DNA from: Hyphomicrobiales bacterium
GTDB lineage: Bacteria > Pseudomonadota > Alphaproteobacteria > Rhizobiales > Rhizobiaceae
Reading direction: 5' to 3'
Assembly: GCA_017305935.1 (NCBI GenBank)
Contig: JAFKJU010000006.1
Span: 1 to 64,000, forward strand
DNA: 64,000 nucleotides
Shown: piece after piece, positions 16,111-24,915 of the stretch
Layout: each line of letters starts with the position of its first letter
How positions within the stretch are numbered: the first letter of the stretch is position 1
Notes under the pieces: generated by a model
Database searches by the model: none
What the model was told of the DNA's origin: nothing
Seen by the model: the letters and a program-made list of their open reading frames with translations, nothing else
Made by a program: the position numbers and the translations under genes

Positions 16111-17046
16111 ATGACGACGAATGCCAAGCCGACGCTCAGCCTCGGCCCGGTCTATTTTCTTTGGGACGGGCCGAAATGGCGGGATTTCTATTTTCGCATC
16201 GCCGACGAGGCGCCGGTTGAGCATGTCACGCTTGGCGAGACCGTCTGTTCGAAACGCCAGCATTTCAGCGAGCCGCATGTCGCCGATGTGATCGAGAGGC
16301 TGGAGGCAGCGGGAAAGCGCGTCACCCTTTCCACGCTCGCCATGGTCACGTTGGAACGGGAGAGCCGGCATGTGCGGGATCTGATCCGTGACAGCGTCCA
16401 CCCCGTGGAGGCGAACGACCTGTCGGCGCTCGGCCTGTTGCGCGACCGGCCGCATTCCATCGGTCCGCTCGTCAATGTCTACAATGCCGCGACCGCCCGC
16501 ATGCTTGCCGATCGCGGCGCCGACAACATCTGTCTGCCGCCGGAATTGCCGGCGCGTTCCGTGCGACAGATGATCGGCGCCATGCCGGATTTCTCCTTCG
16601 AGCTCTTCGCCTTCGGACGGATGCCGCTGGCGATCTCGGCCCGCTGCGCCCACGCCCGCTCCAAGGGATTGACCAAGGACAATTGCCAGTTCATCTGCGG
16701 CGAGGAACCGGATGGGCTGCCGCTGCGCACGCTCGACCGGCAATCCTTCCTGGCTTTGAACGGCGTGCAGACCATGTCGAGCAGTTGCGTCGTGCTCATC
16801 GATGACCTTGCGGCCCTGGTCGAGGCAGGCCTGTCGCGCGTCCGGCTTTCTCCGCAGGATTGTGACATGGTGAAGGTCGCGCGCCTCTACCGCGCCGTGC
16901 TCGACGGGCAAATCGATGGCGAGAAGGCGCTTGCCGAACTTGCCGGCATTTATCCGGGCGTAGGTTTCTCGAACGGTTTCCTGCATCAGCAGGAAGGCGC
17001 CGCCTGGGTATCGCGTGGGCGGACCGCGGCGATGGGGCGTGATTGA
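16111..17046 (+). CDS. ubiV: UbiV, O2-independent ubiquinone hydroxylase subunit
   Basis: The 311-residue U32-family partner of UbiU has four cysteines, C46 (LGETVCSKR), C179 (SARCAHAR), C192 and C196 (DNCQFICGEE), in the UbiV pattern for a [4Fe-4S] cluster. It works as a heterodimer with UbiU in anaerobic ubiquinone synthesis. A GGAGAAG site precedes ATG 16111. Its 3' end faces the hemerythrin gene, with 17 bases between the two stops. Confidence 0.95.
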   Translation: MTTNAKPTLSLGPVYFLWDGPKWRDFYFRIADEAPVEHVTLGETVCSKRQHFSEPHVADVIERLEAAGKRVTLSTLAMVTLERESRHVRDLIRDSVHPVEANDLSALGLLRDRPHSIGPLVNVYNAATARMLADRGADNICLPPELPARSVRQMIGAMPDFSFELFAFGRMPLAISARCAHARSKGLTKDNCQFICGEEPDGLPLRTLDRQSFLALNGVQTMSSSCVVLIDDLAALVEAGLSRVRLSPQDCDMVKVARLYRAVLDGQIDGEKALAELAGIYPGVGFSNGFLHQQEGAAWVSRGRTAAMGRD

Positions 17047-17063
17047 GCGCTCCCGAACGTCGC

Positions 17064-17525
17064 TTACGAGAAAACGTCGCGGTCGCCGGATTTTGCCGAG
17101 ATCAGGGCTTCGAGCATCATCTTTTCGAGGAAGACGTGACGGCGCAGGGCCTCCTGGAAACCGATGATCATGCGCGAGACCGTTTCCGGCATCAGGCCGC
17201 AACGGTCCTCGGCCACCGCCTTGAGCGTCAATGACAGCTCTTCGGCCGCCAGCCGATCGCAGCGATGCTCCGCCTTGAGCCGCTCGATCGCCATCGCCGC
17301 GAAACAGGAGCCGGCATGGCGATCGAAATCCGGGAAGAGCAACCTTTCCTCCAGTTCCTGGACGGATTTCAGCGTCTGCGGGATCGCCTCGGCCAGATCC
17401 CGCAATTCGCCGCCGATATCGGGTTCGCCGGCGGCGGCCTCCAGGCGCAGGCAGAGTTCGAGCACATCGCCGTGAAGCTTTTCCAACCGGCCGATATCGC
17501 TTGCCGCAAGCGTCGTTTCATCCAT
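17064..17525 (-). CDS. Hemerythrin-like (HHE) protein
   Basis: A 153-residue, all-helical protein has His and Glu at helix positions of a di-iron centre: KLHGDVLELC, VQELEERLLFPDF, ERLKAEHRCDRL and QEALRRHVFLEKM. HHE proteins bind O2 or NO or, like YtfE, repair iron centres. A GAGGG site fits ATG 17525. It follows a 51-residue membrane protein gene by 11 bases, divergent from norEF across an NnrR-type box. Regulation by NO is therefore likely; it could scavenge NO or repair Fe-S clusters. Confidence 0.8.
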   Translation of the reverse strand: MDETTLAASDIGRLEKLHGDVLELCLRLEAAAGEPDIGGELRDLAEAIPQTLKSVQELEERLLFPDFDRHAGSCFAAMAIERLKAEHRCDRLAAEELSLTLKAVAEDRCGLMPETVSRMIIGFQEALRRHVFLEKMMLEALISAKSGDRDVFS

Positions 17526-17536
17526 CGCCCTCACCC

Positions 17537-17692
17537 CTATTGTCCGAGGAAGAGGATGGCGGCGATGACGAAGGAGGCGCCCACGGCGGACAGTGTTCCC
17601 GCTCCCTGGAGCACGCCCATGCGATAGAGCATCAAGGCAAAACCGGCGATAACGGGTGCGGCCACGACCAGGCCAAGTTGCGCGTCTGTCAT
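17537..17692 (-). CDS. 51-residue two-segment membrane protein
   Basis: A tiny protein starts at ATG 17692 after GGAAAGGA. It has two hydrophobic segments, LGLVVAAPVIAGFALMLY and GTLSAVGASFVIAAILFLG, joined by RMGVLQGA. It is the first gene of a two-gene unit with the hemerythrin (11-base gap) and faces norE across the shared box. No family is recognised. Its composition suggests a small respiratory-complex subunit. Confidence 0.65.
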   Translation of the reverse strand: MTDAQLGLVVAAPVIAGFALMLYRMGVLQGAGTLSAVGASFVIAAILFLGQ

Positions 17693-17744
17693 GAAGACAT
17701 CCTTTCCTTTGCCGCCATCCTGCCGCGCCCGGCCTTTCCGCTCT

Positions 17745-17758
17745 TTGCGCCGGCGCAA
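17745..17758. promoter_or_regulatory. Perfect NnrR box between norE and the hemerythrin unit
   Basis: TTGCGCCGGCGCAA is a complete palindrome matching the NnrR consensus TTGCG-N4-CGCAA, flanked by T and AG. It is 34 bases before norE (17793) and 52 before the start of the divergent 51-residue gene. Its symmetry lets it act in both directions. Confidence 0.82.
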
Positions 17759-17792
17759 AGAAGCCGGCGGCGGGACCGTCCTAGATGGCCCC

Positions 17793-18347
17793 ATGGCAAC
17801 GATACAAGACATGCGCCTGGCGGGCGACGAAACGGAGAGCGGCAGCGCGGATTCGCTGTTGCTCTGGATTCTGGTCTGGAGCGAGCTCGTCGCCTTCGGC
17901 GCGCTGCTGATCGCCTTCATGGTGATGACGCTGCGCGATGGCGAAGCAGCGGCGCTCCTGCGTTCGCATCTGCATCCGGGGCTTGCGGCGCTCAACACGA
18001 CGCTTCTCGTCGTCAGCGGCTGGCAGGCGGCGCTGGCCATGCGTGCAGGCGATGGCGCGGTGCGCCGGCCCCTGGTGCTGGCCGCCGTTTTCGGGCTCGG
18101 CTTCATGGCGGTAAAGCTTGTCGAATATGCAATCGAGATCCGCTCCGGCATCGGCGATGCGGGGGCGCTTGCCGAACTGTATTTCATCGTCACCGGCTTT
18201 CATCTGCTGCATGTCGTATTCGGCGCTGCGATCCTGCTTCTTGTCGCCTGGCGACCGTCGCGCGGCAATATCGTCGTCATCGCCACGCTTTGGCATGCGA
18301 TCGATCTTGTCTGGCTGGTGATGTTCCCGATCGTCTATCTCACCTGA
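17793..18347 (+). CDS. norE: NorE, cytochrome c oxidase subunit III-like protein
   Basis: The 184-residue membrane protein has about five segments with the subunit III-like motifs WSELVAFGALLIAFM, FMAVKLVEYAIEI and FHLLHVVFGAAILL, ending in WHAIDLVWLVMFPIVYL. NorE is needed for full NO reductase activity in Paracoccus. It is followed 7 bases later by norF. I chose ATG 17793 because the earlier part of the frame spans the NnrR box. Confidence 0.92.
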   Translation: MATIQDMRLAGDETESGSADSLLLWILVWSELVAFGALLIAFMVMTLRDGEAAALLRSHLHPGLAALNTTLLVVSGWQAALAMRAGDGAVRRPLVLAAVFGLGFMAVKLVEYAIEIRSGIGDAGALAELYFIVTGFHLLHVVFGAAILLLVAWRPSRGNIVVIATLWHAIDLVWLVMFPIVYLT

Positions 18348-18354
18348 GGTCATC

Positions 18355-18630
18355 ATGAGCCGCCAGCACCGCGAACGTTTTGCCGCCACCCTTGCCCTGC
18401 TGCTGACGCTTGCCGCCGGCGGGGCTTTCATCGGCGGCTTGAGCGGCGGCCTGCTGGTGCCGGTCGCGACGGTTCTGGTGCTCGCCTATGCAAAGGGCCG
18501 TCTCGTCGTTCTCGATTTCATGGAATTGCGCGAAAGCGCCGGCCCGATGCGCATCGCGCTGCTCGCCTGGCCGGCTTTGATGCTGTCGCTGGCGCTGGCG
18601 CGTATCGTGGCGACCACCTTATTCGCCTGA
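18355..18630 (+). CDS. norF: NorF, subunit IV-like membrane protein
   Basis: The 91-residue protein has three hydrophobic segments and the block AYAKGRLVVLDFMELRESAGPMR, typical of NorF and the cytochrome oxidase subunit IV family. It lies directly after norE, as in Paracoccus and rhizobial norEFCBQD clusters. Its exact role in NO reductase assembly is not known. Confidence 0.9.
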   Translation: MSRQHRERFAATLALLLTLAAGGAFIGGLSGGLLVPVATVLVLAYAKGRLVVLDFMELRESAGPMRIALLAWPALMLSLALARIVATTLFA

Positions 18631-18644
18631 GGAAACGCCGCTGT

Positions 18645-18658
18645 TTGGCGGAGCGCAA
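18645..18658. promoter_or_regulatory. NnrR-type box upstream of norC
   Basis: TTGGCGGAGCGCAA keeps TTG-N8-CAA with a near-palindromic core and T and AG flanks. It is 125 bases before norC, so norCBQD probably has its own NO-responsive promoter in addition to read-through from norEF. Confidence 0.78.
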
Positions 18659-18783
18659 AGAAGGCTTTCTCCCGCCCTCTAAAAAAGGACTGTCTCGCAC
18701 TGCCAGCGAAGGGTCGCCAGGCTTCGACAGCGGGAACGGAACGCCGGTCCCCTTGAAGGACCGGGCAATGAAAGGACCGTGGG

Positions 18784-19236
18784 ATGGCCGAGCGCCTAAC
18801 CAAGACCGGGGCCCGCAACGTCTTCTATGGCGGGTCCATCTTCTTCTTCACGATTTTCGTCGGGCTGACCGCCCACAGCCACTACTACATGCGCACGACC
18901 TCCACGGACGAATCGACGCTGACCGCAAGCGTGGCGCGCGGCAAGCACGTCTGGGAAAAGAACGCCTGCATCAATTGCCACACGCTGCTGGGCGAAGGCG
19001 CCTATTTCGCGCCCGAGCTCGGCAATGTCTGGAAGCGCTACGGCGGCGTCGAGGATCCGGAGAGCGCGCGCGAGACGCTGAAGGCATGGATGGCCGCGCA
19101 GCCCAGCGGCGTGGAAGGCCGGCGGCAGATGCCGCAGTTCAACCTCACCGACCAGGAACTCAACGATCTCGCCGATTTCCTCGAATGGACCAGCAAGATC
19201 AAGACCCAGAACTGGCCGCCGAACGATGCCGGCTGA
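18784..19236 (+). CDS. norC: NorC, cytochrome c subunit of nitric oxide reductase
   Basis: The 150-residue protein has one N-terminal membrane anchor (about residues 12-30), then a periplasmic c-type haem domain with C62-I-N-C65-H66 and the likely axial ligand Met116 (RRQMPQF). It hands electrons from cytochrome c or pseudoazurin to NorB. GAAAGGA precedes ATG 18784. It is followed 25 bases later by norB, in the standard norCB order. Confidence 0.96.
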   Translation: MAERLTKTGARNVFYGGSIFFFTIFVGLTAHSHYYMRTTSTDESTLTASVARGKHVWEKNACINCHTLLGEGAYFAPELGNVWKRYGGVEDPESARETLKAWMAAQPSGVEGRRQMPQFNLTDQELNDLADFLEWTSKIKTQNWPPNDAG

Positions 19237-19261
19237 GCGACACGGGTCGAGGAGATAAAAC

Positions 19262-20608
19262 ATGAAATATCAAACACAAAAGATCGCGATGCTGTATTTC
19301 TACGGCGCGCTCGGTCTGTTTCTCGCCCAGGTGCTTTTCGGGGTTCTCGCCGGCACGATCTACGTGCTGCCGAACACGCTCTCCGTGCTTCTGCCCTTCA
19401 ACATCGTGCGCATGATTCACACCAATGCGCTGATCGTCTGGCTGCTCATGGGCTTCATGGGCGCGACCTACTACATGATCCCGGAGGAGACCGAGACCGA
19501 ATTGTTCAGTCCGAAGCTGGCGATAGCCCAGTTCTGGCTGTTCTTCGTCGTGGCGGGATCGACGGTCGTCGGCTATATCTTCCATGTCCATGAGGGCCGC
19601 GAATTTCTGGAACAGACCTTCATCGCCAAGGTCGGCATCGTCATCGCCGTGCTGATGTTCCTGTTCAACATCACCATGACGGCGCTCAAAGGTCGAAAGA
19701 CCACGGTCATCAATATTCTGCTCTTTGGCCTGTGGGGCCTGGCGATCTTCTTCCTCTTCGCCTTCTACAATCCGGCCAACCTTGCGCTGGACAAGATGTA
19801 CTGGTGGTACGTTGTCCACCTGTGGGTCGAAGGCGTCTGGGAACTGATCATGGCGTCCGTGCTCGCTTTCCTGATGATCAAGCTCAACGGCATCGACCGC
19901 GAGGTCGTGGAAAAATGGCTCTACGTGATCGTCGGCCTTGCCCTGTTCTCAGGCATCCTCGGCACCGGACACCACTATTACTGGATCGGCGCGCCGGGCT
20001 ACTGGCAGTGGATTGGCTCGCTGTTCTCGACGCTGGAAGTCGCGCCCTTCTTCACCATGGTCGTCTTCACCATCATGATGACCTGGAAGGCCGGCCGCAA
20101 CCATCCGAACAAGGCGGCGCTGCTGTGGTCGATCGGCTGCTCGGTCATGGCTTTCTTCGGCGCCGGCGTCTGGGGTTTCCTGCACACGCTGTCGTCGGTG
20201 AACTACTACACCCACGGCACGCAGGTGACCGCCGCGCATGGCCATCTCGCCTTCTTCGGCGCCTATGTGATGCTGAACCTCGCCATGATGGCCTATGCCA
20301 TTCCGGAAATCCGAGGCCGCGCGCCCTATAACCAGTGGCTGTCCATCGTCAGTTTCTGGATCATGTGCGCCGCCATGTCGGTGATGACCTTCGCGCTGAC
20401 CTTCGCCGGCGTCGTGCAGGTGCATCTCCAGCGCGTCCTGGGCGAAAGCTTCATGGTCGTGCAGGACCAGCTCACGCTGTTCTACTGGGTGCGCCTCGGT
20501 TCCGGCGCGGTGGTGCTCGTCTCCGCGCTGATGTTCATCTGGGCGGTGCTCGTCCCCGGCCGGGAACGCCGCGAAAACCTCACCCGTCTGGCCCAACCGG
20601 CCGAGTGA
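19262..20608 (+). CDS. norB: NorB, catalytic subunit of nitric oxide reductase
   Basis: The 448-residue, 12-segment haem-copper oxidase relative reduces 2 NO to N2O. All expected ligands are present: H53 and H328 for haem b, H326 for haem b3, and H186, H237 and H238 for the non-haem iron, with E190 in HLWVEGVWE. These correspond to H60, H349, H347, H207, H258, H259 and E211 of the P. aeruginosa enzyme. There is no long N-terminal extension, so it is the cNor type with NorC. GAGGAG precedes ATG 19262. Confidence 0.97.
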   Translation: MKYQTQKIAMLYFYGALGLFLAQVLFGVLAGTIYVLPNTLSVLLPFNIVRMIHTNALIVWLLMGFMGATYYMIPEETETELFSPKLAIAQFWLFFVVAGSTVVGYIFHVHEGREFLEQTFIAKVGIVIAVLMFLFNITMTALKGRKTTVINILLFGLWGLAIFFLFAFYNPANLALDKMYWWYVVHLWVEGVWELIMASVLAFLMIKLNGIDREVVEKWLYVIVGLALFSGILGTGHHYYWIGAPGYWQWIGSLFSTLEVAPFFTMVVFTIMMTWKAGRNHPNKAALLWSIGCSVMAFFGAGVWGFLHTLSSVNYYTHGTQVTAAHGHLAFFGAYVMLNLAMMAYAIPEIRGRAPYNQWLSIVSFWIMCAAMSVMTFALTFAGVVQVHLQRVLGESFMVVQDQLTLFYWVRLGSGAVVLVSALMFIWAVLVPGRERRENLTRLAQPAE

Positions 20609-20614
20609 GCGTCG

Positions 20615-20642
20615 GCCGGCCCCGCCATCCCCCGGGGCCGGC
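20615..20642 (+). terminator. GC-rich hairpin between norB and norQ
   Basis: GCCGGCCCC (20615-20623) pairs with GGGGCCGGC (20634-20642) over a 10-base loop, followed by TCCCTTTCC. The T-run is weak, so it probably attenuates rather than ends transcription and could lower norQD expression relative to norCB. Confidence 0.5.
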
Positions 20643-20715
20643 TCCCTTTCCATCGTATTTCCGCACGGAAAGCCGGCCGGAAATGCTCTGTTCGCGCCTT
20701 TTTTCGGAGATCACA

Positions 20716-21522
20716 ATGACCGCCCTTCACGCGACTGCTTCCGCGCCGTCCATTCCTGCCTACAGCCCTTCGGGCAATGAATGCGCCCTGTTCGAAAAGG
20801 CCTGGACGCGACAGCTTCCCCTGCTGCTGAAGGGGCCGACGGGATGTGGCAAGACCCGGTTCGTCAGCCACATGGCCACCAAGCTCGGCCTGCCGCTCTC
20901 CACCGTCTCCTGCCATGACGACCTGTCCGCCGCCGACCTGACCGGCCGATACCTGCTCAAGGGCGGTGATACGGTCTGGGTCGACGGACCGCTGACGCGC
21001 GCCGTGCGCGACGGCGGCGTTTGCTATCTCGACGAGATCGTCGAAGCCCGCAAGGATGTCGCCGTGGTGCTGCATCCGCTGACCGACGACCGGCGAATCC
21101 TGCCGTTGGAACGCACCGGCGAGGTTCTGGAAGCACCGCTCGGCTTCATGCTCGTCGTCTCCTACAATCCCGGCTACCAGAACCTTCTCAAGGCGCTGAA
21201 ACCATCGACCCGGCAACGCTTCGTCGCCATCGAGTTCGACTTCCTGCCGAAGGCGGAAGAGATCGCGGTCGTTGCCACCGAAAGCGGGCTCGACGAGGCG
21301 CGGGTCGCGCCGCTCGTCGAGCTCGCCCGGAGGCTGCGGGCCCTCAAGGGCCACGATCTCGAGGAAGGCGTCTCCACGCGCCTGCTCGTCTATTGCGCCT
21401 GCCTGATCGACAGCGGCATGCCGATGCGCGAGGCCGTGCGCGCCGCCATGATCGAGCCTTTGACCGACGAACCGGACGTGCGCACCGCATTGCTGGAAGT
21501 CGCCGACGCGACCATGCGCTGA
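20716..21522 (+). CDS. norQ: NorQ, MoxR-type AAA+ ATPase for NO reductase activation
   Basis: The 268-residue ATPase has Walker A GPTGCGKT (residues 40-47), Walker B GVCYLDE (about 101-107) and the CbbQ/NirQ/NorQ block FMLVVSYNPGYQN. It works with NorD to activate or metallate NorB, probably inserting the non-haem iron. An upstream extension of the frame overlaps norB and is not used; ATG 20716 follows CGGAGA. norD begins 8 bases after its stop. Confidence 0.95.
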   Translation: MTALHATASAPSIPAYSPSGNECALFEKAWTRQLPLLLKGPTGCGKTRFVSHMATKLGLPLSTVSCHDDLSAADLTGRYLLKGGDTVWVDGPLTRAVRDGGVCYLDEIVEARKDVAVVLHPLTDDRRILPLERTGEVLEAPLGFMLVVSYNPGYQNLLKALKPSTRQRFVAIEFDFLPKAEEIAVVATESGLDEARVAPLVELARRLRALKGHDLEEGVSTRLLVYCACLIDSGMPMREAVRAAMIEPLTDEPDVRTALLEVADATMR

Positions 21523-21530
21523 GGTCCGCC

Positions 21531-23429
21531 ATGCTGGATTTTCTGGAACTGGAGGAAACCGTCGGCCGGGCTTGGCACAGGCTGGTCGGCAATACGGCCA
21601 GCTGGTCGCGCCATCCGGAACATGCCGTTCGGCTGGAAGATGTCCGCGCGGTTCTCTCCGTCTGCTTTCGCGGCTTCGGCGGCGAGGGAACGGTTCAGAT
21701 CGCGCCGGCACGCGGCCGCACCTCGACGCATCGGCTGCGGCTACGCCAGCGCGTGGGGCTTGGCGAGGAAAAGCTGGTGCAGCCGGGCCGCGATCATGCG
21801 ACGCTGATGCTGCCCGGCGAAATCGACCTCTTCGCCGACCGCAACCTCAACCGCGACCTCTATGTCTGGCTTGCCGCCGCCATGGCGACCATGCCGCTCG
21901 ATCAGGTGGTGAACGACGACCCGCTCCGGCGCGACCTTGCGGTTCTGGCGCGCGCCGAGGCGACGGCGAAAGCCGTTCTCGCCGCCTTTCCCGGTCTTGA
22001 CCGGCGTTACCGCCGGCTTTGCGCCGCGACACTGGAAGCCCGTCTGAAGCGGCCGCTGCCTTCGATCGAGCGCCATGTCGAAAACCGTATCCTCAGCCTT
22101 TTGAAGCGCGGGGCGGGGATCGCCGACGACACGCTGCCGGTGATCTTTCCGCACCGCGCGCCGCCCGGATACCTGCCCATGCTGCCGGTGCCGCTCTGGC
22201 CGGATGCACGTCTGCGCGCCGACGGCGAGGGGCGGGGTGAGGATGACCAGCCCGCCGCCGGTGACCATCCGCAGGCGCCCGAGACCGGTCGCCACATCGC
22301 GCAGCGCGAAAAGGCGCAGGATCGCAAGAGCGAGCGCAGCCCCTTCATTCTCAACCGTTTCGAGAAAATTCTCGCCATGGCGGAGATGGTCAATGTCGAC
22401 CGTCCCGGCGACGACAGCGACGATCACGACGCCGCTGCCGCCGACGAACTCGACGACATGACGCTCGGCGAAAGAAAGGGACGCCCCGCCGCCCGCTTTC
22501 GCTTCGACCTCGATCTGCCGCCGGAAGCGCTCGACCGCTCGCGGTTGACGGGCGAATATACCTATCCCGAATGGGACTATCGCAGCGCGACCTATCTGCC
22601 GGATCATTGCCGGGTCTTCGCATCGCCTGCGCCGGACAAGGCGACGGTGCCGGAGGCCGATGCGGAGACGAAAAGCCTGATCCGGCGCGTGCGCCGCCAG
22701 TTCGAGGTGCTGCGGCCGCGTCATGAAATGCTGCGCGCACAACTCGACGGGGCCGAACTGGATCTCGATGCGGCGGTGCGGGCGCGCTGCGACCTGGCGG
22801 CTGGTGGACAGGGCAGCGACCGCATTCACCTGATGAGCCGGCCGCAGGTGCATGACCTCGCCGTCACCATCCTTGTCGACGTATCGCTTTCGACCGACGC
22901 CTGGTTCGACAACCGCCGGGTGCTGGACGTGGAGAAGGAAGCGCTGATGGTGCTTTCCCATGGCCTTGCGGCTTGCGGCGACAGCCATTCGATCCTCACC
23001 TTCACCTCGCGCCGCCGTTCCTGGGTTCGGGTCGAGACGGTCAAGGACTTCGGCGAGCCGATGGGCCATGGCGTGGAAGCGCGCATCGCCGCGCTCAAAC
23101 CGGGCTTTTATACCCGCATCGGCCCCGCGATCCGTCACGCCGCCGCGAAGCTGCGCGCACAGCCGAATCGTCGCAAGCTGTTGCTGATTCTCACCGACGG
23201 CAAGCCGAACGATGTCGACCATTACGAAGGCCGGTTTGCGCTGGAGGACAGCCGCCGCGCCGTCACGGAGGCGCGTCGCACAGGTGTCAGCGTTTTCGGC
23301 GTGACGGTCGATCGCGAAGCGCAGGCCTATGTGCCGGCGATCTTCGGCCGCAACGGTTACGCGATCGTCAGCAATATCGCCCGGCTGCCGGCGGCGTTGC
23401 CGGCAATCTATCGCGGTCTTGTCGGCTAG
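21531..23429 (+). CDS. norD: NorD, von Willebrand factor A-domain activator
   Basis: The 632-residue cytosolic protein has a C-terminal VWA domain with the MIDAS motif D450-V-S-L-S454 and a downstream LILTDGKPNDVDHYE. The N-terminal half is helical with an acidic, low-complexity stretch (about 225-310). With NorQ it forms the chaperone pair needed for active NO reductase. The frame starts at ATG 21531 just after norQ. A 13-bp-stem terminator lies 33 bases past its stop. Confidence 0.95.
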   Translation: MLDFLELEETVGRAWHRLVGNTASWSRHPEHAVRLEDVRAVLSVCFRGFGGEGTVQIAPARGRTSTHRLRLRQRVGLGEEKLVQPGRDHATLMLPGEIDLFADRNLNRDLYVWLAAAMATMPLDQVVNDDPLRRDLAVLARAEATAKAVLAAFPGLDRRYRRLCAATLEARLKRPLPSIERHVENRILSLLKRGAGIADDTLPVIFPHRAPPGYLPMLPVPLWPDARLRADGEGRGEDDQPAAGDHPQAPETGRHIAQREKAQDRKSERSPFILNRFEKILAMAEMVNVDRPGDDSDDHDAAAADELDDMTLGERKGRPAARFRFDLDLPPEALDRSRLTGEYTYPEWDYRSATYLPDHCRVFASPAPDKATVPEADAETKSLIRRVRRQFEVLRPRHEMLRAQLDGAELDLDAAVRARCDLAAGGQGSDRIHLMSRPQVHDLAVTILVDVSLSTDAWFDNRRVLDVEKEALMVLSHGLAACGDSHSILTFTSRRRSWVRVETVKDFGEPMGHGVEARIAALKPGFYTRIGPAIRHAAAKLRAQPNRRKLLLILTDGKPNDVDHYEGRFALEDSRRAVTEARRTGVSVFGVTVDREAQAYVPAIFGRNGYAIVSNIARLPAALPAIYRGLVG

Positions 23430-23462
23430 ACAGACCGGATTTCCAGGAGATGCGGCAAATGG

Positions 23463-23493
23463 GAGGGCCGGCATGGTGAACATGCCGGCCCTC
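23463..23493. terminator. Bidirectional terminator between norD and hemN
   Basis: GAGGGCCGGCATG (23463-23475) pairs perfectly with CATGCCGGCCCTC (23481-23493) over the loop GTGAA, followed on the plus strand by TTGCTTTC. It lies between the convergent norD and hemN stops and can serve both. Confidence 0.85.
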
Positions 23494-23499
23494 TTGCTT

Positions 23500-24852
23500 T
23501 CATGCCGCCTTGCTGTGGGTCCGGGCGGCGGTCTCGATATAGGCGTCGAACGCGGCGGCGACGGCGCGGATGATGAAGCGATGATCCTGCCGTACGGTGA
23601 CAACGCCGCCGTGGACATCGACCGCGCCATCTTCCTGCAACGCCGCCAGCCGTCCGTTGCCCTCGAAAAGGGCGGCGGCGTCGAATCCGTGCCGCGCGGC
23701 GATGGCCGTGACGTCGGCACGAAAATCGCACATCAGCCGTTCGATGATGTCGGCGCGCAGCCGATCCTCGGCCGTCAGTCGATAGCCCTTGACGGTGGCG
23801 AGCTGCCCGGAGGCGATGCGCTGCGCATAGAGGCCTGGCGGCACTTCGTTCTGGATGTAGCCGTCAGGCGTCCGGCCGATGGACGATGCGCCGAAACCGA
23901 TGAGTGTCGTGCAGGCATCCGTGGTGTAGCCCTGGAAGTTGCGATGCAGCCGGCCACGCCGGGCGGCCACCGCCAGACTGTCTTGCGGCAGCGCGTAGTG
24001 ATCGAGACCAATGCGGACATAGCCGGCGGCGATAAGCGTTGCGGCAATCGCCTCGGCCTGCTCGGCCCGCATCGCCGCATCCGGCAGCGCGCGCTCGTCG
24101 ATCAGGCGCTGGTGTTTCTTGAAGGACGGGATATGCGCGTAGCCGAAGACGGCGAAGCGCTCCGGCCGCATGGCGATGGCCGTCTTCGCCGTTTCGATAC
24201 AGGAGGCCGTCGTCTGGTGCGGCAGACCGTATATCAGATCGAAATTGATGCCGCCGATCCCGCCCGCGCGCAGCCGCGCCACCGCGTCCGCGGTCTGCGC
24301 CTCGCTCTGGATGCGATTGATCGCCTTCTGCACGACGGGATCGAAACTCTGTACCCCCAGGCTGGCGCGGGTGACGCCGGCTTCGCCGAGCGCGGCTGCC
24401 ATGTCGGGCGTCAGCGTGCGCGGATCGATCTCCACGGCGATTTCCGCGCCCTCCATGAAGGCGAAACGGGCGCGGAGCAGCCAGATCAGATCGCGGAATT
24501 CCTCCGGCTGCATGATCGTCGGCGTGCCGCCGCCGAAATGCACATGACGGATCCTGAGGCGATCGCCGACCGTGCCGGAAACGAGGCCGACTTCCTTCCG
24601 GAGCATATCGATATAATCGAGGATCGGCTCGTCGCGCTGGGTGATGGTCGTATGACACCCGCAATACCAGCACATGGAGCGGCAGAAGGGAATGTGCAGA
24701 TAAAGCGACGCCTCGGTTTGCGGCGCGATCCCGCCCAGCCAATCGCCGTAGGTTCCGGCGCCGACGGCCGGCGAAAAGGCGGGCGCCGTGGGGTAGCTGG
24801 TGTAACGCGGCAGCCGTGCCTCGCCATATTTTTCGATCAGCGCCTGTTGCAT
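23500..24852 (-). CDS. hemN: HemN, O2-independent coproporphyrinogen III dehydrogenase
   Basis: The 450-residue radical SAM enzyme has the cluster motif C57-x3-C61-x2-C64 plus C66 (FCRSMCWYCGCH), matching C62, C66, C69 and C71 of E. coli HemN, then HFGGGTPT and the C-terminal HemN domain. It converts coproporphyrinogen III to protoporphyrinogen IX without oxygen, supplying haem for NorCB. GAGGAAA precedes ATG 24852. Two TTG-N8-CAA boxes lie upstream. Confidence 0.96.
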   Translation of the reverse strand: MQQALIEKYGEARLPRYTSYPTAPAFSPAVGAGTYGDWLGGIAPQTEASLYLHIPFCRSMCWYCGCHTTITQRDEPILDYIDMLRKEVGLVSGTVGDRLRIRHVHFGGGTPTIMQPEEFRDLIWLLRARFAFMEGAEIAVEIDPRTLTPDMAAALGEAGVTRASLGVQSFDPVVQKAINRIQSEAQTADAVARLRAGGIGGINFDLIYGLPHQTTASCIETAKTAIAMRPERFAVFGYAHIPSFKKHQRLIDERALPDAAMRAEQAEAIAATLIAAGYVRIGLDHYALPQDSLAVAARRGRLHRNFQGYTTDACTTLIGFGASSIGRTPDGYIQNEVPPGLYAQRIASGQLATVKGYRLTAEDRLRADIIERLMCDFRADVTAIAARHGFDAAALFEGNGRLAALQEDGAVDVHGGVVTVRQDHRFIIRAVAAAFDAYIETAARTHSKAA

Positions 24853-24915
24853 GGCGTTTCCTCTTTTCCGTGTGTCGATTGAGGACGGTTCTAGCCGAGG
24901 CGGAAGAGGCCTTCT

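Noticed and set aside
21741..23720. 659-codon open frame opposite norD
   Set aside because: norD carries a full VWA domain and ribosome site; the opposite frame has neither family features nor a ribosome site.
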